Positions 45,209 through 53,557 of a stretch of 64,000 nt of DNA are shown piece by piece. Source of the stretch: CAYUVH01 sp964448135 (GTDB lineage Bacteria > Verrucomicrobiota > Verrucomicrobiia > Limisphaerales > UBA8199); assembly GCA_964448135.1 (NCBI GenBank), contig CAYUVH010000053.1, positions 4,986 to 68,985 of the forward strand, in the 5' to 3' direction. The notes under the pieces were generated by a model. The model did not search any database and had not been told where the DNA came from. It saw nothing but the letters and a program-made list of their open reading frames with translations. Positions within the stretch are counted from its first letter, which is position 1. Each line of letters starts with the position of its first letter. A program made the translations under genes and the position numbers.

Positions 45209-46147
45209 ATGCCTCATTGGTTGATTAAGTCGGCGGTGCAGCGCGGGATTTCCTGGCTCCCCGGAACCCACTTCTGGAACACGATGTTCCAAAAGTACGT
45301 CACCCGCTCGCTGGAACTGACCCCGGAACGCTTTCTCATTCGACTGGAGTACTGTCGCAAGCACTTCGAGCACCTGCTCGAGGCCCGACCCGACTGTGCC
45401 AGCGGGTTCACAGCTATGGAAATTGGCACGGGTTGGTATCCGGTGGTGCCCATTGGACTGTTTCTTTGCGGAGCCACGCGAATCGACACCTTCGATATTT
45501 CTCCGCTGCTGCATCCCGATCGGCTTCGCCGGGTGCTGGAAGAACTCGTGGCGTTGGGAAAGAACGGAGCACTGCGACAGCAGCTCCCGCGTTTCAAGCA
45601 GGACCGCATGGAGCGCTTGGAAGCATTGGTACCCACAGCGGGCAGCAGAAAACCCGAAGCGCTTTTGGGCGAAATGAACATTCATTCCCACGTCCGTGGC
45701 GCGCAAGACACGCAATTGCCTGCTGCTTCGGTGGATCTCTTCACATCGACGGGCGTGCTGGAATACATTCCCCGCCCGGTGCTGCGCGCGATTCTTGCTG
45801 AATGCCGCCGCATCGGCACGCGCAACGCCACGCAAAGCCACTATCTCAATCTGGTGGATCAGTTTTGGTATTTCGATCGTTCGATCACCCCCATCAATTT
45901 CCTCCGCTACACAGACAGGCAGTGGAAGTATTTCAACAGCCCGCTCACCTGGCAAAATCGCCTGCGCATTTGCGATTACCGCGCGCTGTTAGAGGAGGCG
46001 GGATATCGGATCGTGGCTGAGGCCAACGAATCCGCGCCCAAGTCGGACCTGGAGCGAATTCAATTGGCGCCGGAATTCCGCCACTATCGCGAGGAAGACC
46101 TGCTCGTGACCATCTCCTGGCTGGTGGCGCAACCGCGCGAAGTTTGA
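45209..46147 (+). CDS. Class I SAM-dependent methyltransferase-like protein
   Basis: The 312-residue soluble protein has a motif I-like glycine segment (AMEIGTGWYPVVPIGLFLCGA), an acidic post-I strand (IDTFDIS) and a late Asp/Phe-containing strand (VDLFTSTGVLEYIP). These suggest a SAM-binding Rossmann fold, somewhat diverged. Its place between cell-surface glycan genes suggests sugar or lipid-carrier methylation. Family not otherwise recognised. The gene is divergent from the ligase-like pair; TTGACA at 45073 may be part of a promoter in the 196-base gap. Confidence 0.65.
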   Translation: MPHWLIKSAVQRGISWLPGTHFWNTMFQKYVTRSLELTPERFLIRLEYCRKHFEHLLEARPDCASGFTAMEIGTGWYPVVPIGLFLCGATRIDTFDISPLLHPDRLRRVLEELVALGKNGALRQQLPRFKQDRMERLEALVPTAGSRKPEALLGEMNIHSHVRGAQDTQLPAASVDLFTSTGVLEYIPRPVLRAILAECRRIGTRNATQSHYLNLVDQFWYFDRSITPINFLRYTDRQWKYFNSPLTWQNRLRICDYRALLEEAGYRIVAEANESAPKSDLERIQLAPEFRHYREEDLLVTISWLVAQPREV

Positions 46148-46178
46148 CTTGATTATTTGCGCTCCCTAGCCTGAGTTT

Positions 46179-48086
46179 ATGTCGAGTGGTCAATACCGGA
46201 CTCCTGTCGCTCCGGCCGTCTTTATTTTTGTCTGTGCGGCCTGCGGTTGCGCGGGTTGGCTGCTGTCCGCCCTCGGCCGGCTGGGTGCGCCGGCTTATGC
46301 GGTGCTCGTGGTTTCGGGAGTGATCGGCTTTTTGATCTGGCAGCGCCGGTATCACCCCCGCCTCAAGTTTTTTCCCAATCCGCAAAAGTTGAAACGACGG
46401 TTTGGCCGTGGTTTGCCCCTGGCCTTTCTTGCCCTCGCAGTTCTTGCCCTGCTCGGCGGTGTGCTCCACGCGCCGAATAATTATGACGGCCTCGCGTATC
46501 GAACTCCACGGGTGCTGCACTGGCTGGCGGAAGGACGATGGTTTTGGATACCCACGGAGTTTCCCCGACTCAACTCCCGAGGGTCAGGCTGGGAATGGGT
46601 TACTGCACCCATCCTCGCGCTGACGCGAACGGATCGTTCGCTGTGGCTGATTAGCGCGGCTTCATTTCTCCTGGTGCCCGGACGCGTCTTCAGCATCCTG
46701 GGCCTGCTGGGGGTCCGCAATCGGGTGGCTTGGGCCTGGACCTGGTTGCTGCCGACCGGCTACTGCTACCTTCTTCAAGCCGGTGGAATCGCTAACGATC
46801 TTTTCGGCGGGGTGGTCGCGATGTGCGCCATCGAATACGCCCTTCGCGCGCGAGCCAGCGGACGCTCGGGCGAACTGTGGATCTCTGTCCTCGCCGCCGG
46901 GTTGATGACCGCCAGCAAGGCTTTCAACCTCGTCTTGCTCCTGCCGTGGGCCATCGCCGTCCTGCCCTCCTGGCGTCTGGCTTTGCGAAAGCCGCTTGTC
47001 GCCGCCCTGGTTGCCATCATGGCCGCCGGCTGCTCGATGATCCCAACCGCGATTCTCAATATTCAGTATTGCGGAGATTGGACAGGCCTCAAGGCGGAGC
47101 CTCAGGCCATCGGAGGCAATCCCGTCTTCCGTTTCTTCATCAACATCCTGCTGATGCTCATGCAGGACTTCGTGCCGCCCGTATTTCCGCTGTCGGACAA
47201 ATGGAATCACCTGATGGAGCGCGTCATTTCACCGGGTTTCTCCGCCATGCTCCACCGAAACTTTGAGCCATTCGCCGCCGGGCTGAAACTCGACGATATG
47301 CAACGCGAGGAAGGCGCCGGGCTCGGTTTCGGCCTGAGCGTGTTGCTCGTGATCGTCATCATGGTGCGCCTGCTGCATGCCTCGCGTCCGGCTTGGTGTG
47401 GATGGCTGAAATCACTGTGGCGCTATGAAACACTGGTCGTGATCGGCGCATGGATCTCGACGGCAGTCCTGTTTTGCCAGATGGGAATGAGCGGTTCTGG
47501 CCGTTACCTCGCACCTTTTCACGCAACACTGATTGTAACCTTTCTGATTGGGGGCGACGGCATCGTGAAAATTGTCCGCCAAAGGTGGTTCGCGTGGGCT
47601 GGTATCCTCGTTTGTCTCATCGCCGCCCTACCCCTCGTGCTTTCCCCTTCGCGACCGCTCTGGCCTGCGCTCACTCTTCTGCGGTACTTCGGCGGCGATC
47701 AATCCAACAACCGCATCGTTCGCAAGGCCTGGATGGTTTATTCGGTGACATCCCAGCGATCGGACGCCTTCGCCCCCGCGCGCGCGATTCTGCCTCCAAA
47801 CCTGAAAGTCCTCGGCGTGTTCACCTCCGACGACCCGGAAACCTCCCTGTGGCGTCCCTTCGGCTCGCTTCGCACCCTGCACATCCAACGCAATGAACGC
47901 GCTGATCACATGAAGAAACGCGGCATTGAATACGCGCTCGTCAAAACCAGCATGATTCCTGATTACTGCAAGATGAGCTTTGATGATTGGACCCGCACCA
48001 ACAACGCCGAGGTGGTGAACAAAGTAACGTTTTTGCTCAAGGCCAGCGTTGAGTCCTCGGAGTGGGTTTTGGTTAAATTGCGCTAG
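46179..48086 (+). CDS. GT-C-fold membrane glycosyltransferase (PMT/ArnT-like)
   Basis: The 635-residue protein has about 12 hydrophobic segments and a C-terminal soluble region. The first periplasmic loop contains NYDGLAYRTPRVLHWLAEGRW with an Asp, as in GT39/ArnT-type enzymes that use polyprenyl-phosphate sugars. GGIANDLFGG and TASKAFNLVLLLPW are other family-like segments. It would transfer a sugar outside the cytoplasm, possibly to the same glycan handled by the ligase-like proteins. Confidence 0.7.
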   Translation: MSSGQYRTPVAPAVFIFVCAACGCAGWLLSALGRLGAPAYAVLVVSGVIGFLIWQRRYHPRLKFFPNPQKLKRRFGRGLPLAFLALAVLALLGGVLHAPNNYDGLAYRTPRVLHWLAEGRWFWIPTEFPRLNSRGSGWEWVTAPILALTRTDRSLWLISAASFLLVPGRVFSILGLLGVRNRVAWAWTWLLPTGYCYLLQAGGIANDLFGGVVAMCAIEYALRARASGRSGELWISVLAAGLMTASKAFNLVLLLPWAIAVLPSWRLALRKPLVAALVAIMAAGCSMIPTAILNIQYCGDWTGLKAEPQAIGGNPVFRFFINILLMLMQDFVPPVFPLSDKWNHLMERVISPGFSAMLHRNFEPFAAGLKLDDMQREEGAGLGFGLSVLLVIVIMVRLLHASRPAWCGWLKSLWRYETLVVIGAWISTAVLFCQMGMSGSGRYLAPFHATLIVTFLIGGDGIVKIVRQRWFAWAGILVCLIAALPLVLSPSRPLWPALTLLRYFGGDQSNNRIVRKAWMVYSVTSQRSDAFAPARAILPPNLKVLGVFTSDDPETSLWRPFGSLRTLHIQRNERADHMKKRGIEYALVKTSMIPDYCKMSFDDWTRTNNAEVVNKVTFLLKASVESSEWVLVKLR

Positions 48087-48095
48087 GGAAGCTGT

Positions 48096-48210
48096 AATGA
48101 CGAAGCACGAATGTCGATTGACGACTGGAGCCCGAAATCCGCATTCCAATATCTGTACAACGGCCAATGCATGTTTGTCGTTCGTGCTTCGTGGCTTATG
48201 CTTCGTCATT
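48096..48210. repeat. Dispersed GACGAAGCACGAATG-type repeat, copy 2, with inverted arms
   Basis: The left end (48096-48117) equals copy 1 at 5180-5201. CGAAGCACGAA (48101-48111) pairs with TTCGTGCTTCG (48181-48191), and AATGACGAAGC (48096-48106) pairs with GCTTCGTCATT (48200-48210). The element supplies the start codon and much of the hydrophobic leader of the gene that follows. Confidence 0.75.
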
Positions 48211-49287
48211 CTCCTTTGCTTCTTCACATCCGCCTCCCCGGCAGCCGAAAAAGCCACCAACGAATGGTCGCTTTGGATTGACGACATTGCCGACTCCTCC
48301 CCCGCGCTGGCTCCGGATGGCACGATTTACTTTGGCGCTTGGAACCATGCGTTCTGGGCGGTGAACCCTGACGGAACGCGAAAGTGGGTTTTTCGCACCC
48401 TCAACGAAGTCAAATCCTCGCCCGCGGTGGCCGCGGATGGCACAATCTACTTTGGTTGCCGCGATCGCCGACTCTACGCGCTCTCCCCCGACGGCAAGAA
48501 ACGCTGGGAATTCCTGACCGGGGCATGGGTGGACAGCTCTCCCGCAATCGGAAAGGATGGCACGATCTATTTCGGCTCGTGGGACAAGTCTCTCTACGCC
48601 TTGAAAACCGACTGCACGCAACGCTGGAAATTCGACACGGAGGGAGTGATTGATTCATCCCCCGCAGTGGACGCTGCGGGCAACATCTATTTTGGCTCCC
48701 ACGACCGGAAGTTTTACGCGCTCGATCCGGAGGGCCACAAGCAGTGGACTTTTGGCACGGGCGGCAGCATTCTTTCCTCTCCTGCCCTCGACCACAATGG
48801 CCTTGTCTATTTCACTTCCACCGACGGTTATTTCTACGCACTGACCACGGAGGGCAAACTCCGCTGGAAGTTGCAGACGGGCGGCATCACGGATTCGTCG
48901 CCGGTGATCGGTACTGACGATGTTTTATTTGTCGGCGTGAATGAGGAACTTTGGGCCATTTCGCCCGAAGGCAACAAGCTGTGGGCCCGCTGGCTGGAGG
49001 ACCAGGTGTTTTGCTCGCCCGTCGCCTTTGCGAACCGGAGTGTTTGTTGCTCCTCGGAGCACGGGTCCTTGATCAATCTCAGCTCCGATCAACAATTCAA
49101 TTGGGAGGCTTATCCCTACGGTTACGGGCACAACTCCGCAGCGGTGAATCCCAAGGGCTTGATTTACGTGGCTGGCGACCGACGATACATGGCGGCCATC
49201 AAGGCCTACGTTCCCCTCGCTCCCAGCTCCTGGCCCAAATTCCGGGCCAATCCACGAAACACCGGCAACCTCGCGGACAGCCCCTAA
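48097..49287 (+). CDS. Secreted PQQ-type beta-propeller protein
   Basis: The protein has 396 residues from the ATG at 48097, which lies inside a dispersed repeat; TTG at 48175 is an alternative start just before the hydrophobic leader (LRGLCFVILLCFFTSASPA). Eight blade repeats of the form SSPAxxxDGTIYFG...LYAL...G..W.F follow, as in PQQ-enzyme repeats and BamB-like propellers. No catalytic residues are visible. It is exported and probably binds protein or polysaccharide. It sits 11 bases after the membrane glycosyltransferase gene and is convergent with the next gene. Confidence 0.8.
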   Translation: MTKHECRLTTGARNPHSNICTTANACLSFVLRGLCFVILLCFFTSASPAAEKATNEWSLWIDDIADSSPALAPDGTIYFGAWNHAFWAVNPDGTRKWVFRTLNEVKSSPAVAADGTIYFGCRDRRLYALSPDGKKRWEFLTGAWVDSSPAIGKDGTIYFGSWDKSLYALKTDCTQRWKFDTEGVIDSSPAVDAAGNIYFGSHDRKFYALDPEGHKQWTFGTGGSILSSPALDHNGLVYFTSTDGYFYALTTEGKLRWKLQTGGITDSSPVIGTDDVLFVGVNEELWAISPEGNKLWARWLEDQVFCSPVAFANRSVCCSSEHGSLINLSSDQQFNWEAYPYGYGHNSAAVNPKGLIYVAGDRRYMAAIKAYVPLAPSSWPKFRANPRNTGNLADSP

Positions 49288-49292
49288 TCGGC

Positions 49293-50441
49293 TCAATCCT
49301 GCCGCCCCAGGACCTCGCGATAGATCTCCAGGTGCTTCTGGGCGATCACGCGCGGATGAAACCGTTCCAGCGCGCGTAGCTTCGCCGTATCGGCCAGGCT
49401 TCGCGCAAGCGCCGCGTCGTTAAGCACCCTTGCGACCGCGTCCCTCATGCTCTGCGCGTCGTACGGATCACAGAATAATCCCGTCTGCCCGGGCTCTACC
49501 AAATCCGGCACTCCGCCGACCTCAGCCGCCACCACCGGCACCCGTGCGGCCATCGCTTCCAACACGACCATGGGGCAATTATCTTCCAATGAAGGCAACG
49601 CCAACAAGGTTCCGCTTTGGAACCACTTTCGCACGGTCTCGCGGTCGGCGTAGCCTGCGTGTTGGCACCAAGTGCGCGCCTTCACCAGCGCGAGGAATTC
49701 TTCGTCATAGGCCCGGCCGGGAGTCGTGCCGCCGAGGAATACGACCTCAAACTTCTGCTTTTGCGCCAATGGATCCAGCGCGTGAATAAATGCATTCTGA
49801 TTTTTGCGCACGCCCACATGACCGACGCACAGGATTCGCGGCACCGTTCCCGGCTCTGGCTGCGGCACCAGTTCAAAGAATGACCCATCCACCGCATTGG
49901 GCACGACCCACAAGCGCTTCGCCAGATCGGCGACCGCATCCCGCGTGTAACGCGTGATGCACACGACTCCCCGCGTTCGCGGCAGCAGGAATTTCTCAAG
50001 CCGTGCAGCCAGCCACGGATGCGAGAAGGCTCTGGCCTTCGTCACTTGCGCGATCAAACGCATGTTGCCATGCAGGGTGAGCACATTCGGATAGCCCGAG
50101 AGCACCGCGCTGATCGCGCAATCGCGCTCCGTTCCCTGCCCGTGCACGATGTCTGGTTGGATGGCTTGAAGTTCCCGCCGCACGGCGCGAACGCAGCCTT
50201 GAAACAACGTGCGCATCCAGCCGAGTTTTCCAACGTATAGGCTCCGATAATGAATATTCGGCGCGAGCTTGTCCGGCGACTGCATATGCCGCCGCGCGCA
50301 GGAAATCACCCAGACTTTGGCCCCGGGCAAACCGGCAAAACCTTGCAGCAACGCTTCCGGTGCCGAACCGAAATAGGGTTCCGGCTTCTCGTACGTGCCG
50401 AAGTGCTCGCGGCTGTCTGTCGTCAGGAAGGCAATCTTCAT
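49293..50441 (-). CDS. GT4-family glycosyltransferase
   Basis: The 382-residue cytoplasmic GT-B enzyme has the retaining GT4 signature SLEDNCPMVVLEAMA (E-x7-E), a donor-binding GHVGVRKNQN region and a glycine-rich VGGVPDLV loop. It adds a sugar from a nucleotide donor to a growing lipid-linked glycan. Its ATG follows directly the TAG of the methyltransferase gene upstream (no gap), so the two are translated from one message. Confidence 0.9.
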   Translation of the reverse strand: MKIAFLTTDSREHFGTYEKPEPYFGSAPEALLQGFAGLPGAKVWVISCARRHMQSPDKLAPNIHYRSLYVGKLGWMRTLFQGCVRAVRRELQAIQPDIVHGQGTERDCAISAVLSGYPNVLTLHGNMRLIAQVTKARAFSHPWLAARLEKFLLPRTRGVVCITRYTRDAVADLAKRLWVVPNAVDGSFFELVPQPEPGTVPRILCVGHVGVRKNQNAFIHALDPLAQKQKFEVVFLGGTTPGRAYDEEFLALVKARTWCQHAGYADRETVRKWFQSGTLLALPSLEDNCPMVVLEAMAARVPVVAAEVGGVPDLVEPGQTGLFCDPYDAQSMRDAVARVLNDAALARSLADTAKLRALERFHPRVIAQKHLEIYREVLGRQD

Positions 50442-51254
50442 CTACGCGATCTTCTGAAACGCCCGGTTGTGGCCAACCTGCAGAATCTCCCGAAATTTCG
50501 TGCGGTCGAGTTCCTGCGCCATCTGCGACGGTCCCGGATGTCCGCCGGTGGCAAATGCCGGCGGTCGGTACATGGTGCCCAAACCTGAATCGTCGAGCAC
50601 AATGACACCGCCAACCTTCAAAGCCTTCGAGCAAACCTCCCAATCTTTCTTCACCACTTCGTAATCGTGGCTGCCATCCACGTAGATCATGTCCCAGCTT
50701 CGCGAGGCGATCAACGCGACGGCCCCCGGATCGGTGGAGTAGGCCTTGAAGAGCTGGGGAAGAGGCAAATTAAAATGAGCGAAATTGGCAAGGGTGTCCT
50801 CGTAGTAATCGACATCCTTGCGGTAGGCCGAAACGGAGTCGCCGGCGGGTGAAAAGGGAGAGATGCCGGTCACTTCGCAGGCGACACCCTTTTGCTTTGC
50901 CCAGAGTGAGACCAGGCTGATCACCTGGCCGCGGAAGACGCCGATCTCGAGGAAGCTGGCCGGTTTGAACTGCTCGAGCAGGAGGTACCACTGGGCGTGA
51001 AAGGCGTCCTCTCCGAAACCTCTGCGATTTCCCGGGACTCCGAAATACCAGATCCGATGCTCGCGCAGATGGTCGGGCAGATCGCGATAATAGCAGCGGA
51101 GGCACTCGAGGTAAAATTCCGTGGGATTCGACAGGCTTCGCTCCCAACTGGCACGGTCCAGTTTGAATTTTCCGGGCGTACGGGAAAGCTTCCGCCGCGT
51201 CCACCAACGGACGAGCGAAATCCAATAACCCCGAGCAACACCTAGCGGCGACAT
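50442..51254 (-). CDS. Class I SAM-dependent methyltransferase (Methyltransf_24/CmcI-like)
   Basis: The 270-residue protein has motif I FLEIGVFRGQVISLVSLW and the YVDGSHDYEVVKKDWEVCSKALKVGG stretch (acidic HDY motif). This is typical of methyltransferases of the cephalosporin hydroxylase/Methyltransf_24 kind, often found in glycan clusters. It ends GVIVLDDSG. It is 286 bases downstream of a glycosyltransferase gene; that gap has the GGTAACA repeats, so it may have its own promoter. Confidence 0.82.
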   Translation of the reverse strand: MSPLGVARGYWISLVRWWTRRKLSRTPGKFKLDRASWERSLSNPTEFYLECLRCYYRDLPDHLREHRIWYFGVPGNRRGFGEDAFHAQWYLLLEQFKPASFLEIGVFRGQVISLVSLWAKQKGVACEVTGISPFSPAGDSVSAYRKDVDYYEDTLANFAHFNLPLPQLFKAYSTDPGAVALIASRSWDMIYVDGSHDYEVVKKDWEVCSKALKVGGVIVLDDSGLGTMYRPPAFATGGHPGPSQMAQELDRTKFREILQVGHNRAFQKIA

Positions 51255-51384
51255 GGTCGTGAAAATTTACTGAAACCACGGTTGCTCAAGCAACACATGT
51301 CCTGCCTGCAAACCCGCGGGGAGAGGATCGGCTTGGGGGGGTATATCCCTTCGCGCGACGGGTCGAACACATGCCCAAACAAAC

Positions 51385-51475
51385 GGTAACACCGGTAACA
51401 GCGGTAACAACCCGCATAAACATTGGTCGAAATACGTGTTGGAACGGTAACATGCAACCGTAACAAGCGGTAACA
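51385..51475. repeat. GGTAACA iteron-like cluster
   Basis: Five exact GGTAACA words (starts 51385, 51394, 51403, 51446, 51469) and one CGTAACA (51459) lie in a 286-base gap. The first three are exactly 9 bases apart, each preceded by C. The gap also holds a G-rich GGGGGGTATATCCC stretch at ~51335-51349. No convincing gene is present in the gap. The cluster lies upstream of the methyltransferase gene. Confidence 0.65.
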
Positions 51476-51540
51476 AATCCGGGGAACGAGGAGCGAATGA
51501 GGTCGAGTTCACATCTTGGCGACGCCGTGGAGGTCTGCAT

Positions 51541-52689
51541 TCAGGGCTTTTTGGTGATTCTCCGGTCATATTCGGCCAGCATTCGATCACCGTAATCCTG
51601 CCAGGTATTGCGCAGCCCGCCCTTCCGATACGCGGCCTCGCCCATGCGCTCGTTTTGCGTACGGTCGGTGGCGATGCGGATCATGGCGTCCGCGATATGC
51701 TCCGGATCGCGACCGCGCACGATGAAGCCCTCCGCGCCGTCCTCGACCAGGGTTGTCGCGCCGCCTTCGTGGGTTCCAATCAGCGGCAGACCCGAGCCGA
51801 GGGCTTCGATCTGGGCGCGGGCGATGCCTTCCTCCTGCGAGGGAAAGACGAATGCCGTGCAACTCGCGAAGAGGGCGGAAATCTCGGGATGGGTGAGACG
51901 TTCGTGGTGGGTAAAGGTGCCCTCCCATTTCGGACGCTCAAATCGGAAATCACGCTTGTAACCGCCCACGCAGACCAGTTCCGCGTCCGGCAACTTGCGC
52001 TTCACTTTTTCGAAAGCGCGGAAAAGGTATTGCTGGCCTTTGCGCAGGCAAATCGTGCCGACACACACGAATCGCGGCTTCGCCGGGGCGGATTCACGTT
52101 TCTTGAAAACCCCGGTATCGACCCCCATGGGGTTGACCATGACTTTGTCGCCGGGAATTCCGTTGGCCTCCATGGATTCCTTGCAGAACTTCGACTGCAC
52201 GATGATCAAGTCCGCGCGCTCCAACTCGCGATTCATGCGCGCGAACATCCCCTGCGGCACCGGCACCTTTTCGCCCGGACACCACAAATCGCACTCCCGC
52301 TGCCAGAAGCCGTAACAGGTCGTCGGGTGGCTGTTGGGACAGTCCACCACCTTCAAAGCTCCCATGCGGTCGGCGTGATCGAAGGCCTCCGTGGCGTAGC
52401 CGGCAATGGCGTGAACAACGTCACATTGGGGAACATTTTGGGTGCGGAGCCAATTGCACCAAATTGGCCGCAAGGCGTAGAAAGCCTTTTCCACCACGAT
52501 CTGGGAGCCAAATTGGTAGAACGGTTTCATCGCGACCTGAAACGGCCAGCACCGGCGGAATTTCTCCAGTGGAATCTTCGAGGCGTTGTTGTCGGAAATC
52601 CACAGCGCGGCCAGTGCGTCGCGATTCAGGAGGGCGCGTGCCGTGTGACGGAGATGCCACGCGCCGCAAGTGGTCAGAAAAACCGTCAA
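51541..52689 (-). CDS. GT4-family glycosyltransferase
   Basis: The 382-residue GT-B enzyme starts with TTG, overlapping the upstream FkbM stop as TTGA. It has a nucleotide-sugar site FVCVGTICLRKGQQ, the E-x7-E signature PSQEEGIARAQIEALGSG and a glycine-rich HEGG loop. The N-terminus (MTVFLTTCGAWHL) is a normal first strand, supporting the TTG start. It works in assembly of a surface glycan. Confidence 0.88.
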   Translation of the reverse strand: MTVFLTTCGAWHLRHTARALLNRDALAALWISDNNASKIPLEKFRRCWPFQVAMKPFYQFGSQIVVEKAFYALRPIWCNWLRTQNVPQCDVVHAIAGYATEAFDHADRMGALKVVDCPNSHPTTCYGFWQRECDLWCPGEKVPVPQGMFARMNRELERADLIIVQSKFCKESMEANGIPGDKVMVNPMGVDTGVFKKRESAPAKPRFVCVGTICLRKGQQYLFRAFEKVKRKLPDAELVCVGGYKRDFRFERPKWEGTFTHHERLTHPEISALFASCTAFVFPSQEEGIARAQIEALGSGLPLIGTHEGGATTLVEDGAEGFIVRGRDPEHIADAMIRIATDRTQNERMGEAAYRKGGLRNTWQDYGDRMLAEYDRRITKKP

Positions 52690-53447
52690 ATCGAATCCCC
52701 CCGGCCGTACTCCTTTCGCTGCCGCAATGGCGATTTCTCCGGCACGAAAATCAAATCAATCTGCACCATCGCCCCGTCCAGTGGCCGGCGCATCAAACAG
52801 GAAATATCGTAGGCCACGAACCCGCGCTGAAACATGAACGCCACAACTTCATGCAACAGCGGATTGCCCTGGTACATGTCGATCAGCGAAACCTCCATCA
52901 GTATGGCCTCGGTTCGCTTCAGGCAATCCTCGGCGCCCTTGAGCACCTCCAGCTCGTAGCCCTGCACATCCAGCTTGATAAGGAGCGATTCAGTCGCTCC
53001 CGCCTCGCGGGCAATATCATCCAGACGCTGCTGGTGCCGCGCCGTTTTCTTTACATTGCTTCCGCGCCAGTCGGACAAGACTGAGTTGCCCGTCGGCACA
53101 TTCGGATACTCATTGAAGATCACGCCTTGCTTGTCCTCGGGTCCAAGCAGCGCGATGCGGAAATCCGCCCTGCCCGGATGCGCGGCCTTGAGCGCTTCCA
53201 GATCGGGACGGCGGTCTTCGTTCGCTTCCAACATCAGGGCCCTGGCCTGCGGAAAAGTCTTCAACCCATCCACGGTCCACTCGCCCTTGAAGGCGCCGAT
53301 GTCCACAAGCCACTTGGGGTTGAGCCCGAGCCGGCGCATGTTGTCCAGGCTCCAGTCCGCGCGCGGGACTTGAAAATGATTTTCGAGATCGGATTTGAGG
53401 CGGCGCTTGACGCCCGAAGGCACAAATTTTTTGACCAGGTCCAGCAT
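52686..53447 (-). CDS. FkbM-family methyltransferase
   Basis: The 253-residue protein has motif I LVDIGAFKGEWT, the acidic LMLEANED strand and the FkbM signature LIKLDVQGYELEVLKGAE. Family members O-methylate sugars or polyketides. It overlaps the following glycosyltransferase start by 4 bases, so the two are translationally coupled. It probably caps or decorates the glycan. Confidence 0.88.
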   Translation of the reverse strand: MLDLVKKFVPSGVKRRLKSDLENHFQVPRADWSLDNMRRLGLNPKWLVDIGAFKGEWTVDGLKTFPQARALMLEANEDRRPDLEALKAAHPGRADFRIALLGPEDKQGVIFNEYPNVPTGNSVLSDWRGSNVKKTARHQQRLDDIAREAGATESLLIKLDVQGYELEVLKGAEDCLKRTEAILMEVSLIDMYQGNPLLHEVVAFMFQRGFVAYDISCLMRRPLDGAMVQIDLIFVPEKSPLRQRKEYGRGDSI

Positions 53448-53557
53448 GTTGTTTGCTTACGCAGGACAAAGATTATCCGCCCAGAACCCGTACGGCCATC
53501 CGGAAAAGTCCCGGCTCACACCCAAATGGGCAGGTCGGCGGAAGCGGGCGTGTTCCT

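Noticed and set aside
51336..51350. GGGTATATCCC as another regulator half-site pair
   Set aside because: Arms and spacing differ from ATACCC-N8-GGGTAT, and the G-run explains the match.
51242..51590. Overlapping small open frames in the GGTAACA gap
   Set aside because: The frames follow the repeat units (Cys-Tyr-Arg repeats) and have no ribosome site or recognisable protein; the repeat explains them.
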